A DNA stretch of 64,000 nucleotides from Nocardia panacis (GTDB lineage: Bacteria; Actinomycetota; Actinomycetes; Mycobacteriales; Mycobacteriaceae): contig NZ_QZFU01000035.1 in the NCBI RefSeq assembly GCF_003598715.1, positions 1 through 64,000 of the forward strand, given 5' to 3'. Of this stretch, positions 31,838 through 40,357 are shown one piece after another. A program made the translations under genes and the position numbers. The notes under the pieces were generated by a model. That model ran no database searches. It was not told the origin of the DNA and saw nothing but the letters and a program-made list of their open reading frames with translations. Every line of letters starts with the position of its first letter. Positions within the stretch are counted from its first letter, which is position 1.

Positions 31838-32770
31838 ATGACGAACGCCATTACACCCGAAGAGATCTCGGCGGCGGCCTCGGCCATCATGGCCGAGGGC
31901 GACTGCGCGGCGCGGCGCGGGCGCGATCCGGTCAACCAGCCGATGATCAACAACTGGGTCGAGGCGATCGGGGATGCCAACCCGATCTATGTCGACGAGG
32001 CGGCGGCGGTGGCCGCCGGACATCCCGGCATCGTGGCCCCGCCCGCCATGGCGCAGGTGTGGACCATGTTCGGGCTCAATGGGTCCCGCCCCCAGGACGA
32101 TCCGCTGGGACGAGCCAACGAACTGTTCGACGCCGCGGGCTACACCTCCGTCGTCGCGACCGACTGCAGGCAGACCTATCACCGGTATCTGCGAGTGGGG
32201 GAGCAGGTTTCGGTGGTCAGCAGGCTCGCCGACATCAAAGGACCCAAACGGACCGCGCTCGGGGAGGGGTGGTTCCTCACCTTCCGGATGACGTGGCAGG
32301 TCGGCGACGAGATCGTCGCCGAAATGCTGTTCCGGCTGCTGAAATTCGCGCCGGGCGCCGCGCAGCCCGCCGCATCCGGTGCACGGGTCAAGCCGCTTGT
32401 CTCGCAGGACACCGAATTCTTCTGGGACGGGACCCGGCTCGGGGAGTTGCGGATTCAACGCCTGCCCGATGGGACGCTGCGGCATCCGCCCGTTCCGGCG
32501 CTGTGGCTCGACAAATCCGAGACCACCGACTACCTCGTCGCGTCGGGGCGCGGCACCGTATTCAGCTACGTCGTCCACCACGCGCCGAAAGTGCCGGGGC
32601 GGCGACTGCCGTTCGTGGTCGCGCTGGTGGAATTGGAGGAGGGTGTGCGCATGCTGGGCGAACTGCGCGGCATCGAGCCGGATCGGGTCGAGATCGGATT
32701 GCCGGTTCGGGTCGCGTTCGAGAAATTGGATGCCGAGGCGACACTGCCGTATTGGACGGTGGTCGCATGA
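31838..32770 (+). CDS. chsH2: ChsH2, MaoC-like hydratase with C-terminal DUF35 domain
   Basis: A 310-residue two-domain protein. The first 170 residues are a MaoC-like hot-dog fold (VNQPMINNWVEAIGDANPIY, GHPGIVAPPAMAQVW). A short Ala/Pro linker leads to a DUF35 OB-fold domain (about 190-310). The DUF35 part has no cysteines, so the zinc ribbon common in DUF35 proteins is absent. In M. tuberculosis the N-terminal half pairs with ChsH1 to hydrate the pregnene-carboxyl-CoA double bond, and the DUF35 half binds the aldolase Ltp2. The overlap with chsH1 (ATGA) fits complex formation. Confidence 0.92.
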   Translation: MTNAITPEEISAAASAIMAEGDCAARRGRDPVNQPMINNWVEAIGDANPIYVDEAAAVAAGHPGIVAPPAMAQVWTMFGLNGSRPQDDPLGRANELFDAAGYTSVVATDCRQTYHRYLRVGEQVSVVSRLADIKGPKRTALGEGWFLTFRMTWQVGDEIVAEMLFRLLKFAPGAAQPAASGARVKPLVSQDTEFFWDGTRLGELRIQRLPDGTLRHPPVPALWLDKSETTDYLVASGRGTVFSYVVHHAPKVPGRRLPFVVALVELEEGVRMLGELRGIEPDRVEIGLPVRVAFEKLDAEATLPYWTVVA

Positions 32771-33177
32771 TCGCCGAACCCGTCGTCGAGGTCGGTACGG
32801 TACTGCCCGAGTTGGTGATTCGCGCCGATCCCACCTTCATAGTCAGTACGGCCCTGGCCACCAGGGACTTCCAGGATGTGCACCACGACAGGGACAAGGC
32901 GGTGGCGCGGGGGTCCAAGGACATCTTCGTCAATATCCTCACCGACACCGGCCTGGTTCAGCGCTTCGTCACCGATTGGGCCGGGCCGAGCGCGATCGTG
33001 AAATCCCTGGCGCTGCGGCTCGGCGTGCCGCTCTACGCGGGCGACACCTTGACCCTCACCGGCGTGGTCACCGCCGTCGCGGGAGCCGACGTTCATATCG
33101 AGGTGATCGGACGGGATGAACTCGGCGATCACATCACGGCACAGGCCGTGCTCACCTACCGGGGTGCACATGACTGA
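32767..33177 (+). CDS. chsH1: ChsH1, MaoC-like steroid enoyl-CoA hydratase subunit
   Basis: A 136-residue single hot-dog domain with the MaoC catalytic Asp/His motif in ATRDFQDVHHDRDKA and the stretch GSKDIFVNILTDTGLVQRF, nearly identical to Rv3541c. It provides the active site of the ChsH1-ChsH2 hydratase. It is coupled to chsH2 by a four-base overlap and to ltp2 by an eight-base overlap. The same frame continues open far upstream inside chsH2, but ATG 32767 is clearly right. Confidence 0.94.
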   Translation: MIAEPVVEVGTVLPELVIRADPTFIVSTALATRDFQDVHHDRDKAVARGSKDIFVNILTDTGLVQRFVTDWAGPSAIVKSLALRLGVPLYAGDTLTLTGVVTAVAGADVHIEVIGRDELGDHITAQAVLTYRGAHD

Positions 33178-34348
33178 ACAGGGTCTCTCGGGTCGCGCCG
33201 CCATCGCGGGGATCGGCGCCACCGACTTCTCCAAGGACTCCGGCCGCAGCGAATTGCGTTTGGCCGCGGAGGCGGTGCGGGCCGCGCTCGACGACGCGGG
33301 GCTCACCCCCGCCGATGTCGACGGGCTGAGCACCTTCACCATGGACACCAATACCCAGGCCGCCGTGGCACGAGCCGTCGGGATCGGGCAGTTGAAGTTC
33401 TTCAGCCACATCGGATATGGCGGCGGCGCGGCCTGCGCCACCGTGCAGCAGGCCGCCATGGCGGTAGCCACCGGAGTCGCCGATGTGGTGGTCGCGTACC
33501 GGGCGTTCAACGAGCGCTCCGGATCCCGATTCGGACAGTTCTCCACCGCTTTGGCGGCCGCGCCCACTTCCTCCGGAATCGATGCGGGTTGGTCCTATCC
33601 GCAGGGCCTCGGCACGCCCGCCGCGCAGGTCGCGATGGTCGCACGCCGGTATATGCACGTATATGGCGCTACCAGTGCGGATTTCGGGCGGGTCGCGGTG
33701 GCCGATCGCAAGCACGCGGCGGTGAATCCCGCCGCCTTCTTCTACGGCAAGCCGATCACGCTGGCCGAACACCAGAATTCGCGGTGGATCGCCGAACCGC
33801 TGCATCTGCTCGACTGCTGCCAGGAATCCGATGGCGGTGTCGCCATCGTGGTCACCAGCGTGGAACGGGCTCGTGACCTGCCCCGGCCTGCCGCCGTGAT
33901 CGCCGCCGCCGCACAGGGGTCCGGTGCGGACCAGTACGTGATGACGAGCTACTACCGCGATGCCATGACCGGTCTGCCGGAAATGGGTTTGGTCGGCGAA
34001 CAACTGTGGGCGCAAAGCGGTTTGCGTCCTCAGGATATGCAGGCGGCAATTCTCTACGACCACTTCACGCCGTTCGTGCTGATGCAGCTCGAGGAACTCG
34101 GATTCTGCGGCCGCGGCGAAGCGCGGGACTTCATTGCCGACGGGGCGATCGAGATCGGTGGCCGCCTGCCGCTGAACACGCACGGCGGACAGCTCGGCGA
34201 GGCGTATATCCACGGGATGAACGGCATTGCCGAGGCGGTGCGCCAGATTCGCGGCAGTTCGGTGAATCAGGTCGCCGACGCACGCAATGTGCTCGTCACC
34301 GCCGGGACCGGCGTTCCTACTTCGGGATTGGTCCTCACCGCCGACTGA
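33170..34348 (+). CDS. ltp2: Ltp2, thiolase-fold steroid side-chain retro-aldolase
   Basis: From ATG 33170 the protein has 392 residues of the SCPx/lipid-transfer thiolase family. It begins GRAAIAGIGATDFSKDSGRSE and ends LNTHGGQLGEAYIHGMNGIAEAVRQIRG. Members of this branch lack the thiolase nucleophile Cys and use tyrosines for retro-aldol cleavage. Ltp2 (Rv3540c) splits 17-hydroxy-3-oxo-4-pregnene-20-carboxyl-CoA into androstenedione and propionyl-CoA, working with the ChsH2 DUF35 domain. It is the last gene of the side-chain operon; the 158 bp that follow show no terminator I can identify. Confidence 0.93.
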   Translation: MTEQGLSGRAAIAGIGATDFSKDSGRSELRLAAEAVRAALDDAGLTPADVDGLSTFTMDTNTQAAVARAVGIGQLKFFSHIGYGGGAACATVQQAAMAVATGVADVVVAYRAFNERSGSRFGQFSTALAAAPTSSGIDAGWSYPQGLGTPAAQVAMVARRYMHVYGATSADFGRVAVADRKHAAVNPAAFFYGKPITLAEHQNSRWIAEPLHLLDCCQESDGGVAIVVTSVERARDLPRPAAVIAAAAQGSGADQYVMTSYYRDAMTGLPEMGLVGEQLWAQSGLRPQDMQAAILYDHFTPFVLMQLEELGFCGRGEARDFIADGAIEIGGRLPLNTHGGQLGEAYIHGMNGIAEAVRQIRGSSVNQVADARNVLVTAGTGVPTSGLVLTAD

Positions 34349-34506
34349 GTGGTCGCGATCGAGTAGGTGCGGCGCTACGGGTGCGACCGCTGCAGCGAGA
34401 GCGGCAGGCCTGCTACCCGCCAAAGCGGCTGGGCGGCGACCACGAAAGCGTCTGGACGGCACGGCCCGAAAGTAGTAACGTACCTACATGGCGGGAAGGT
34501 AGTGAT

Positions 34507-34764
34507 ATGGCGAGCACTATGACTAGTCGCGAGTTCAATCAGGATTCCGGTCGTGCGAAGTCTGCCGCGGCCGATGGGCCCGTTGTAATAACGGATAGGG
34601 GTCGTCCCGCTTATGTTCTGCTGACATATTCCGACTATGAAAAATTGGTAGGGGGCACCGTGACGATGATCGATCTGCTCGCATTGCCGGAAGGCGTCGA
34701 GGACGTCGAACTCGAACTACCGGATCGGAAGACCGATTACGGCAGGGCAATGGATTTCGACTGA
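34507..34764 (+). CDS. Phd/YefM-type antitoxin
   Basis: From ATG 34507 the protein has 85 residues. The N-terminal MTSREFNQDSGRAKSAAADG and PVVITDRGRPAYVLLTYSDYEKL are the hallmark of Phd/YefM DNA-binding antitoxins. The acidic C terminus (VEDVELELPDRKTDYGRAMDFD) should wrap the toxin. Its stop overlaps the toxin start (TGATG). The open frame upstream to 34006 lies inside ltp2 and is not coding. The first domain normally represses its own operon; no clear operator could be read. Confidence 0.87.
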   Translation: MASTMTSREFNQDSGRAKSAAADGPVVITDRGRPAYVLLTYSDYEKLVGGTVTMIDLLALPEGVEDVELELPDRKTDYGRAMDFD

Positions 34765-35183
34765 TGTTCCTGCTGGATACCGTCGTTGTCTCCGAGCTGA
34801 GAAGGGCGAAGACGGGTCGGGCGGACAAAAACGTCATGGCCTGGGCCAAAGGGGTTTCCGTCGCGAGCCAGTACATCTCGGTCACCACCCTGGAAGAACT
34901 CGAAATCGGTGTCCTCCGGGCCGAACTCCGAGATCCGGTGCAGGGCAAGGTGCTACGCGACTGGTTGGACGGGCAGGTGGTGCCGTCCTTCAGCGAAAGG
35001 CTGCTGCCGACCGACGTTGCCGTGGCTCGGCGCTGTGCCGCATTGCATGTCCCGAAGAATCGACCGGCCAACGACGCCAAGATCGCGGCGACCGCACTCG
35101 CGCATGGCATGTCCGTCGTGACCAGAAATGTGCGCGATTTCGAACCGATGGGGGTACGGATCATTAATCCCTGGGAGGTGTAG
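34764..35183 (+). CDS. PIN-domain toxin (FitB/VapC-like)
   Basis: A 139-residue PIN ribonuclease. The acidic metal-binding residues are in place: Asp5 (MFLLDTVVVSELR), a Glu in TTLEELEIGV, and the late Asp in RPANDAKIAATALAHG with VVTRNVRDFEPMGV. This order matches FitB-type VapC toxins, which pair with Phd-like antitoxins. It is co-translated with the antitoxin. The module sits between two steroid operons, a typical cargo position. The gene looks intact. Confidence 0.87.
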   Translation: MFLLDTVVVSELRRAKTGRADKNVMAWAKGVSVASQYISVTTLEELEIGVLRAELRDPVQGKVLRDWLDGQVVPSFSERLLPTDVAVARRCAALHVPKNRPANDAKIAATALAHGMSVVTRNVRDFEPMGVRIINPWEV

Positions 35184-35238
35184 GGAGGGCGCGTCCCGGC
35201 CGCGAATCATGGTGTGGCTCAGGTTGATTCGCCGCCAT

Positions 35239-35279
35239 CAGACCTGCGCATTGCAGGAGCGAAGGCGGAGGTACGCCTA
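35239..35279 (-). repeat. 41-bp dispersed repeat, copy 2, contains the zapE stop codon
   Basis: Matches 11275-11315 at 39 of 41 positions in the same orientation and again begins with the TAG stop of a minus-strand gene. This copy contains two short hairpins: AGGCG/CGCCT and CCTGC/GCAGG. Confidence 0.85.
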
Positions 35280-36299
35280 CTTCGCGGCTACCGGTGCCGC
35301 GAGCGGTAGCTCGCCGAGACGACTGGCGGTTCTGGCCAGGTCGGGGACGCCGCGCACGCCGTCGACGAGTTCTGTCGGCGGTAGTGTCGCGTAGATGGTC
35401 AGTTCGCGGTCGGCGTCGTAGAGCACGTCGATCAGATTGACCAGGCGCGTGGCCCAGTCGGGTGGGACAGCTGCCAGGGGCGGGATATCGCGCAGGGTCC
35501 AGCGGTGGAAACGTCGGGCCAGTTCGACGTAGTCGGCGGCGGAGGTGGGGGTGCCGCAGAGGGCGGCGAAATCCATGGCCAACTCATCGGTGCCCGCCAT
35601 CATTGGTAGTGGATGTGCATCGCTGTGGATAGCTTGCGCGGCGTAGTTGTCGACGGGTGCGCGGGCCTCGAGTTGGTGGGTGCCGATGCGGATGGTGGTG
35701 TATCCGGCGGTCGGGGCCGGTTGCACGAAGTATTGCCCTGCGGTGAAGCCGCGGGCGGCCCGGATCCGGTGGGGTTCGGCGGTGCGGTAGTCGGTGGGGC
35801 CGTCGACGGTGCGGATGTCGAGGTGGGTGCGGATGGCGGCGATGGTCGGGAGGAATTTGTCGTGGAACAGCGGGTTGGGGAGTAGTTGTTCGGGCGGGTA
35901 GTTCGAGGTGACCACCAGGGTGATGCGCCGGGCGAATAGTGCGCGCAACATGCGCGCGATCAGCATGGCATCGCCGATATCGTGCACGTGGAATTCGTCG
36001 AAACAGACAACCAGGGCGGCGCCGAGGAGTTTGTCGATGGCGGTGTCGAGTGCGCCGAATTCATGGGTCGTGCGGTGCAATTCGGCAAAGAATTGGTGAA
36101 AGTGATAGCGGCGCTTGTGGTCGGAGTTGATCGAGGCGTAGAAGCGATTCAGCACCAGGGTTTTGCCGCGTCCAGGGCGGCCGTGCAGGTAGACGCCGCG
36201 TTGTCCGCGCAGCGGACGGCCGCGCCGATCCAGTAGCGCGGCCAGGTGGTCCGCGGCCGCGCGCTGGTCGGTATCGAATGTGATGTCCCCGCCGTTCAT
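35277..36299 (-). CDS. zapE: AFG1/ZapE-family ATPase
   Basis: From ATG 36299 the protein has 340 residues. Walker A is GRPGRGKT at 40-47, Walker B is VVCFDEFHVHD, and the AFG1 family stretch TSNYPPEQLLPNPLFHDKFLPTI is present. The bacterial family includes ZapE, linked to division under stress, and mitochondrial AFG1; the exact role in actinobacteria is not clear. A strong RBS (AAGGAGG) lies six bases before the ATG, which excludes the open frame up to 36446. It is divergent from a TetR gene with a palindrome between them. The stop codon lies inside a dispersed repeat. Confidence 0.85.
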   Translation of the reverse strand: MNGGDITFDTDQRAAADHLAALLDRRGRPLRGQRGVYLHGRPGRGKTLVLNRFYASINSDHKRRYHFHQFFAELHRTTHEFGALDTAIDKLLGAALVVCFDEFHVHDIGDAMLIARMLRALFARRITLVVTSNYPPEQLLPNPLFHDKFLPTIAAIRTHLDIRTVDGPTDYRTAEPHRIRAARGFTAGQYFVQPAPTAGYTTIRIGTHQLEARAPVDNYAAQAIHSDAHPLPMMAGTDELAMDFAALCGTPTSAADYVELARRFHRWTLRDIPPLAAVPPDWATRLVNLIDVLYDADRELTIYATLPPTELVDGVRGVPDLARTASRLGELPLAAPVAAK

Positions 36300-36314
36300 G
36301 GCGACCTCCTTGTC

Positions 36315-36330
36315 CTCTACAGTTGTAGAG
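36315..36330. promoter_or_regulatory. Perfect palindrome in the zapE/tetR divergon, probable TetR operator
   Basis: CTCTACAGTTGTAGAG has perfect seven-base arms around a two-base centre. It lies 16 bp before zapE and 33 bp before the tetR gene, the normal place for an autoregulatory TetR operator acting on both genes. Confidence 0.78.
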
Positions 36331-36362
36331 GGTCGGCCGTGCGGCCGCCAGGGAAGGTGACG

Positions 36363-36938
36363 ATGTCCACAGCCGACCGGCGGGCGCTGATAGTCGACGC
36401 CGCCATCGATCTGATTGCCGCGCAGGGCCTTCGGGCACTGACCCACCGCGCGCTCGATGCCGCGCTCGAACTGCCCGCCGGCTCGGCCTCCTACTATTTC
36501 CGCAGCAGGCGCGCACTGCTCGCAGGCATTGTCGAGCGGATCGCCGCCCGCTCCCGTGCCGACTTCCTGGCAGGCGGCTTCGACACCCCGGACCTGCGGG
36601 ACCGCGCCGCGCTCGCACGCGCCATTGCCCGGTGGCTCGATCGCCTACTCGCCGAGCGCCGCCATCACCTCATCGTCCGGCACGCCCTGATCCTCGAACT
36701 GCGCGCCGACCCGGAACTGCGCGCCCGGTTGGCGCACGGCCTGTTCTCGGCCGAGGGCGCCCGAGACCTGTTCGCGGCACTCGATTTCGCCGATCCGGAC
36801 GCGGCGGCCGCCGACTTTCTCGCCGTCCTGGAAGGCGCGGTCTTCGATCGTTTCGCGGGTGCGCGCGCCGATCTGCCCGCGGGCACCCCGCAGAACGTCG
36901 ACGAACTCGCTGCCCTGCTCATTCGGTTTCTGGCCTGA
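36363..36938 (+). CDS. TetR-family transcriptional regulator
   Basis: From ATG 36363 the protein has 191 residues. The N-terminal helix-turn-helix covers residues about 5-50 (IVDAAIDLIAAQGLRALTHRAL, then LPAGSASYYFRSRRALLAGIVE). The C-terminal ligand domain is helical and rich in Ala/Arg/Asp, with no recognisable ligand signature. It is divergent from zapE and separated from it by a perfect palindrome, so it probably represses both. The ligand is unknown, and no steroid-related clue is seen. Confidence 0.85.
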   Translation: MSTADRRALIVDAAIDLIAAQGLRALTHRALDAALELPAGSASYYFRSRRALLAGIVERIAARSRADFLAGGFDTPDLRDRAALARAIARWLDRLLAERRHHLIVRHALILELRADPELRARLAHGLFSAEGARDLFAALDFADPDAAAADFLAVLEGAVFDRFAGARADLPAGTPQNVDELAALLIRFLA

Positions 36939-37064
36939 ACGTCGCAGCGCGGCACCGACCATGACACCTGTCATGGTCGGGTCGTGATATTCGGCAGATT
37001 CGGCGCGGGACCGGCGACCGTAGCGTTTGTGACGACCGAAAGCGGCACGTCAAGGAGTACACCA

Positions 37065-37769
37065 ATGACTACGGTACCGACCGGGAACGAACCGAAGGCA
37101 GCGTCGTCGGTGGCCAAGCCCGTCCTCGCCAGTGTGCTCATGCCGCTGGTGCGCGATATCGGGCTGCCGCTCGGCGCGTATTTCGGCACGAAGGCGCTGG
37201 GCGGCTCGGATTTCACGGGGCTGCTGGCGGGTTCGCTGATCGCGGCGACGATCCTGGGCTATTCGGCGATCAGGGCGCGGCGCTTGGACGGTATGTCATT
37301 GCTGCTGCTGGTGGTTTTCGCGTTCGGACTCGTCTCCTCGCTGATCACCGGTGACGCTCGGATGATGATCCTGAAGGATTCGGTGGGCACCGTATCCGTC
37401 GGCCTGGCGCTGCTGGTGAGCGCGCTGGTGGGGCGGCCGCTGACGTACTACGGTGCGCGCCGGGCGATGGCGGCGCGCGGACCGGCCGCCCTCGCGGATT
37501 TCGAGCACCGCTACCAGAACAAGCCCGCGCTGCGGCGGACCATCAAGCAGTCCGGAATCCTTTGGGGGACAGGCTTGACCGCCGAGGCGGTGGCGCGGGC
37601 GGTACTGGCCTTCCAACTGCCCGTCTCCACCATGGTGTGGTTGTCGAGCGTGCTGATGGTGGGCACCATCGCCCTGCTGATGCCGGTGAGTATCGCACTC
37701 GGCCTGCGCAACAAGCGGGCGGATGCGGCAGGGGGCGCCGAGGCGGCGGCGGTCAGCTCCGCAGCGTGA
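37065..37769 (+). CDS. VC0807-like integral membrane protein
   Basis: From ATG 37065, preceded by AAGGAG, the protein has 234 residues and five to six membrane helices. Charged segments RARRLDGMS and FEHRYQNKPALRRTIKQSG lie between them. The layout (a DIGLPLGAYF start, a GRPLTYYGARR motif and a final helix) fits the VC0807 family of proteins of unknown function. The frame is open to 36984 but there is no better RBS. It overlaps the convergent chsH3 gene by 17 bp. No functional link to its neighbours is visible. Confidence 0.65.
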   Translation: MTTVPTGNEPKAASSVAKPVLASVLMPLVRDIGLPLGAYFGTKALGGSDFTGLLAGSLIAATILGYSAIRARRLDGMSLLLLVVFAFGLVSSLITGDARMMILKDSVGTVSVGLALLVSALVGRPLTYYGARRAMAARGPAALADFEHRYQNKPALRRTIKQSGILWGTGLTAEAVARAVLAFQLPVSTMVWLSSVLMVGTIALLMPVSIALGLRNKRADAAGGAEAAAVSSAA

Positions 37770-38616
37770 GGGTGACGTCGGCGAGGACCGGAGCGTCCGC
37801 GCGGTCGACAACCGTCGCGACGATGGTCAATTCGCCTTCCCCACACCAGATCCGGGTGCGCACCGTCTCACCCGGATACAGCACGCCCGCGAAGCGCGCG
37901 CCGAATCCGGCGACCCGGCTCGCATCCCCGCCGAGCGCCGCGTCGGTGGCCGCTTTGCCCACGATCCCGTAGGTGCACAGTCCGTGCAGGATCGGATTGG
38001 GAAACCCTGCGGCGCGGGCGAATTCCGGATCGGAGTGCAGCGGGTTGCGGTCCCCGCAGAGACGATAGAGCAGTGCCTGCTGGGGGAGTGTCGGGGTCGC
38101 GACCTCGTAATCCGGTGCGCGATCGGGAAGTTCGCTCTTGCCGCTCGGCCCGCGTTCGCCGCCGAAACCGCCCTCGCCCTTGGCGAAGATGGCCGAGCGC
38201 GCGGTCCACAGTGGTTGGCCGTCGGATCCGGTGGCGGTCTGCTCCTGGACGATCACCGCCGCCGACCCCTTGTCCCAGACCTCGACGATACGACCGGTCG
38301 TGACGGCGTTGCCCGCGGCGGGAATCGGGCGGTGCACCCGCACTTCCTGGCGGCCGTGCACGACTTTCGCCAGATCGATATCGACACCGGGAAAGCTGAC
38401 CCGCGGCGGTTCGGTCTCGCCCAGGGTGGGGGCGACGGTGGCGAAGGTGGGCAGCACCTGCGGTTCGCGATCGTCGAGGTAGCGCAGTTCGGTCGGGTCG
38501 GTCCAGTGCGCGCCCGCGCCGATGCCGAGGTGGTAGAGCTGGATATCGGTGGGCGTCCAGGAGAATTCGCGGCCGGGCAGTTCCGCGCCGAGTGCGCGGG
38601 CGGGATCGATGGGCAT
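37753..38616 (-). CDS. chsH3: ChsH3, MaoC-like steroid enoyl-CoA hydratase
   Basis: A 287-residue protein with an N-terminal hot-dog half (MPIDPARALGAELPGREFSW) and a C-terminal catalytic MaoC half (LYRLCGDRNPLHSDPEFARAAG, ILHGLCTYGIVGKAA). It matches Rv3538, described as ChsH3, which hydrates a side-chain enoyl-CoA in a branch parallel to EchA19. The start overlaps the kstD stop (TGATG), so kstD-chsH3 is one KstR-controlled unit, as Rv3537-Rv3538 are. Its 3' end overlaps the convergent membrane-protein gene. Confidence 0.9.
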   Translation of the reverse strand: MPIDPARALGAELPGREFSWTPTDIQLYHLGIGAGAHWTDPTELRYLDDREPQVLPTFATVAPTLGETEPPRVSFPGVDIDLAKVVHGRQEVRVHRPIPAAGNAVTTGRIVEVWDKGSAAVIVQEQTATGSDGQPLWTARSAIFAKGEGGFGGERGPSGKSELPDRAPDYEVATPTLPQQALLYRLCGDRNPLHSDPEFARAAGFPNPILHGLCTYGIVGKAATDAALGGDASRVAGFGARFAGVLYPGETVRTRIWCGEGELTIVATVVDRADAPVLADVTLTLRS

Positions 38617-40289
38617 CAGTTGCTCTCCTTTTCACCGACCATATCGAGCACGGCCAGGTAGCCGAAGGTCAGGGCCGGGCCGATGGTGGCACCGGGACCG
38701 GCGTAGGTGTGTCCCATGACGGGCGCACTGGTATTGCCGCACGCGTAGAGCCCCTGGATCACCGATTTGTCTTCGCGCAGTACCCGTCCCGAGGTGTCGG
38801 TGAGCAGTCCGCCCTTGGTGCCGAGGTCGCCGGGGACGATCTGAACCGCATGGAACGGCGCCTGCGTGAGCGCGCCGAGGCACGGGTTGGGCTTGTTGGT
38901 CGGGTCACCGTAGTAGCGGTCGTAGGCGCTGTCGCCGCGTCCGTAGTCGGAATCCTCTCCGGTGGAGGCGAATTCGTTGAAGCGGTCGACGGTGGCCCGC
39001 AGCCGATCGGCCGGGATGCCGATCTTGGCGGCGAGTTCGGCGACGGTGGGTGCGGAGGACACCACGCCTTTGTCCACCCAGCGTGACGGAAAGCGCTGTC
39101 CCGGTTGCAGTCCGGCGAAGATATAGCGGTTGCGGTAGCGCTGGTCGAAGATCAGCCACGCCGGGATGTTCTCGCCGGGACCTTCGCCCTGGCCGAATTC
39201 GCCGCCGTACATACGGTGCACGGCCTCGACATAGGGTGCGGACTCGTTGCCGAAGCGCTCGGCGCGGTCGTTGACGATCAGGCTGCCGGGCAGATTGCGT
39301 TCGGCCAGGCAGAACCACGGGCCACCGGTCAGCGGAACCGAAGGACCCCACCAGGCGTCGGCCATGAAATCCACGGCCGCGCCGAGCTTCTGGCCCGCGC
39401 GAATGCCGTCGCCGGTATTGCCGCCGGCGCCGGTGGTCCATTCGGTGCCAATGGGTTCGCGCTGATACTTGTGGCGCATCTCGGCATTGTGCTCGAATCC
39501 GCCGCTGGCCAGCACCACCCCGCGCCGGGCGCGCACCTCGACCTCGCTGCCCTCGTGCCGGACCAGCACGCCGACGACCACGCCGTCCTCGATGATCAGA
39601 TCGGTCAGCGGCGTCTGCAACAGCAGTGGAACTCCGGCGTCCAGCAATGCCTTGCGCAGCGGCGCGACCAGCGCCTGCCCCCGGCCGACGAGCCGCTGTC
39701 CGAGTGCACGTGCCTTGACGGTCCGCGCGCCGACGCGCAATACCCGCAGGAATCCGCGTACGGTGCGGCGATGCAGGTTGAGCCACTTGTAGTCGGCCTG
39801 GGTGACCACCACATTCAGCGGCGCCTTGGCGACATCGGGCTGCATGCGGCGGGCCTCGTCGCCGAGGATCTTGGTGTTGAACGGTCGCGGTTCGACCGAG
39901 CGGCCGAGCGGACGTCCGCCGGGGGCCTCCGGGTAGTAGTCGGAATAGCCGGGGACCCATTGCATGCGCAACGGGGTGCTGCGCAGCAGGAAGTCGAATG
40001 CCTCGGGACCCCGGTCGATGTAGGTGTCGATCCTGGCCTTCTGGACCTTGTCGCCGATGATGCTGTGCAGATAGGTGCGTGCGGCCTCGAGGTCGCCCTC
40101 GTCGACCCGGCCCAGGGCCGCGTTGGTCGGAATCCACACCCCGCCGCCCGAGCGCGCGGTGGAGCCGCCGTAGTACTCGGTTTTCTCGACGATCACCGCG
40201 CTCAGGCCGTGGTGCGCCGCGGTGAGGGCGGCACTCATCCCCCCGGCCCCACTGCCGACGATCACCACATCGTATTCCCGATCAATCAT
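38616..40289 (-). CDS. kstD: KstD, 3-ketosteroid delta-1-dehydrogenase
   Basis: From ATG 40289 the protein has 557 residues. The N-terminal FAD motif is VVIVGSGAGGMSAALTAA, followed by EKTEYYGGSTARSGGG. The C-terminal GHTYAGPGATIGPALTFG completes the flavin site of the KstD family. It inserts the 1,2 double bond into ring A, turning androstenedione into androstadienedione. The KstR box begins one base upstream of the ATG, and the -10-like TATAAC (minus strand) lies inside that box about 9 nt before the ATG, so the mRNA is probably leaderless or nearly so. Confidence 0.94.
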   Translation of the reverse strand: MIDREYDVVIVGSGAGGMSAALTAAHHGLSAVIVEKTEYYGGSTARSGGGVWIPTNAALGRVDEGDLEAARTYLHSIIGDKVQKARIDTYIDRGPEAFDFLLRSTPLRMQWVPGYSDYYPEAPGGRPLGRSVEPRPFNTKILGDEARRMQPDVAKAPLNVVVTQADYKWLNLHRRTVRGFLRVLRVGARTVKARALGQRLVGRGQALVAPLRKALLDAGVPLLLQTPLTDLIIEDGVVVGVLVRHEGSEVEVRARRGVVLASGGFEHNAEMRHKYQREPIGTEWTTGAGGNTGDGIRAGQKLGAAVDFMADAWWGPSVPLTGGPWFCLAERNLPGSLIVNDRAERFGNESAPYVEAVHRMYGGEFGQGEGPGENIPAWLIFDQRYRNRYIFAGLQPGQRFPSRWVDKGVVSSAPTVAELAAKIGIPADRLRATVDRFNEFASTGEDSDYGRGDSAYDRYYGDPTNKPNPCLGALTQAPFHAVQIVPGDLGTKGGLLTDTSGRVLREDKSVIQGLYACGNTSAPVMGHTYAGPGATIGPALTFGYLAVLDMVGEKESN

Positions 40290-40290
40290 G

Positions 40291-40304
40291 TAGAACACGT
40301 TATA
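40291..40304. promoter_or_regulatory. KstR operator at kstD
   Basis: TAGAACACGTTATA matches the KstR consensus TNNAACNNGTTNNA at all defined positions. On the minus strand the TATAAC inside it is a plausible kstD -10 element, so bound repressor would block it directly. Confidence 0.9.
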
Positions 40305-40357
40305 GAATGACTGCGCTGTTGGTCTATGTCGTGTGGCAGCAGACTTGTGAACCGCAA

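Noticed and set aside
35618..35640. A DnaA-box-like TGTGGATAG in zapE
   Set aside because: It is a single site with one mismatch and no neighbours, within expectation for this sequence length.
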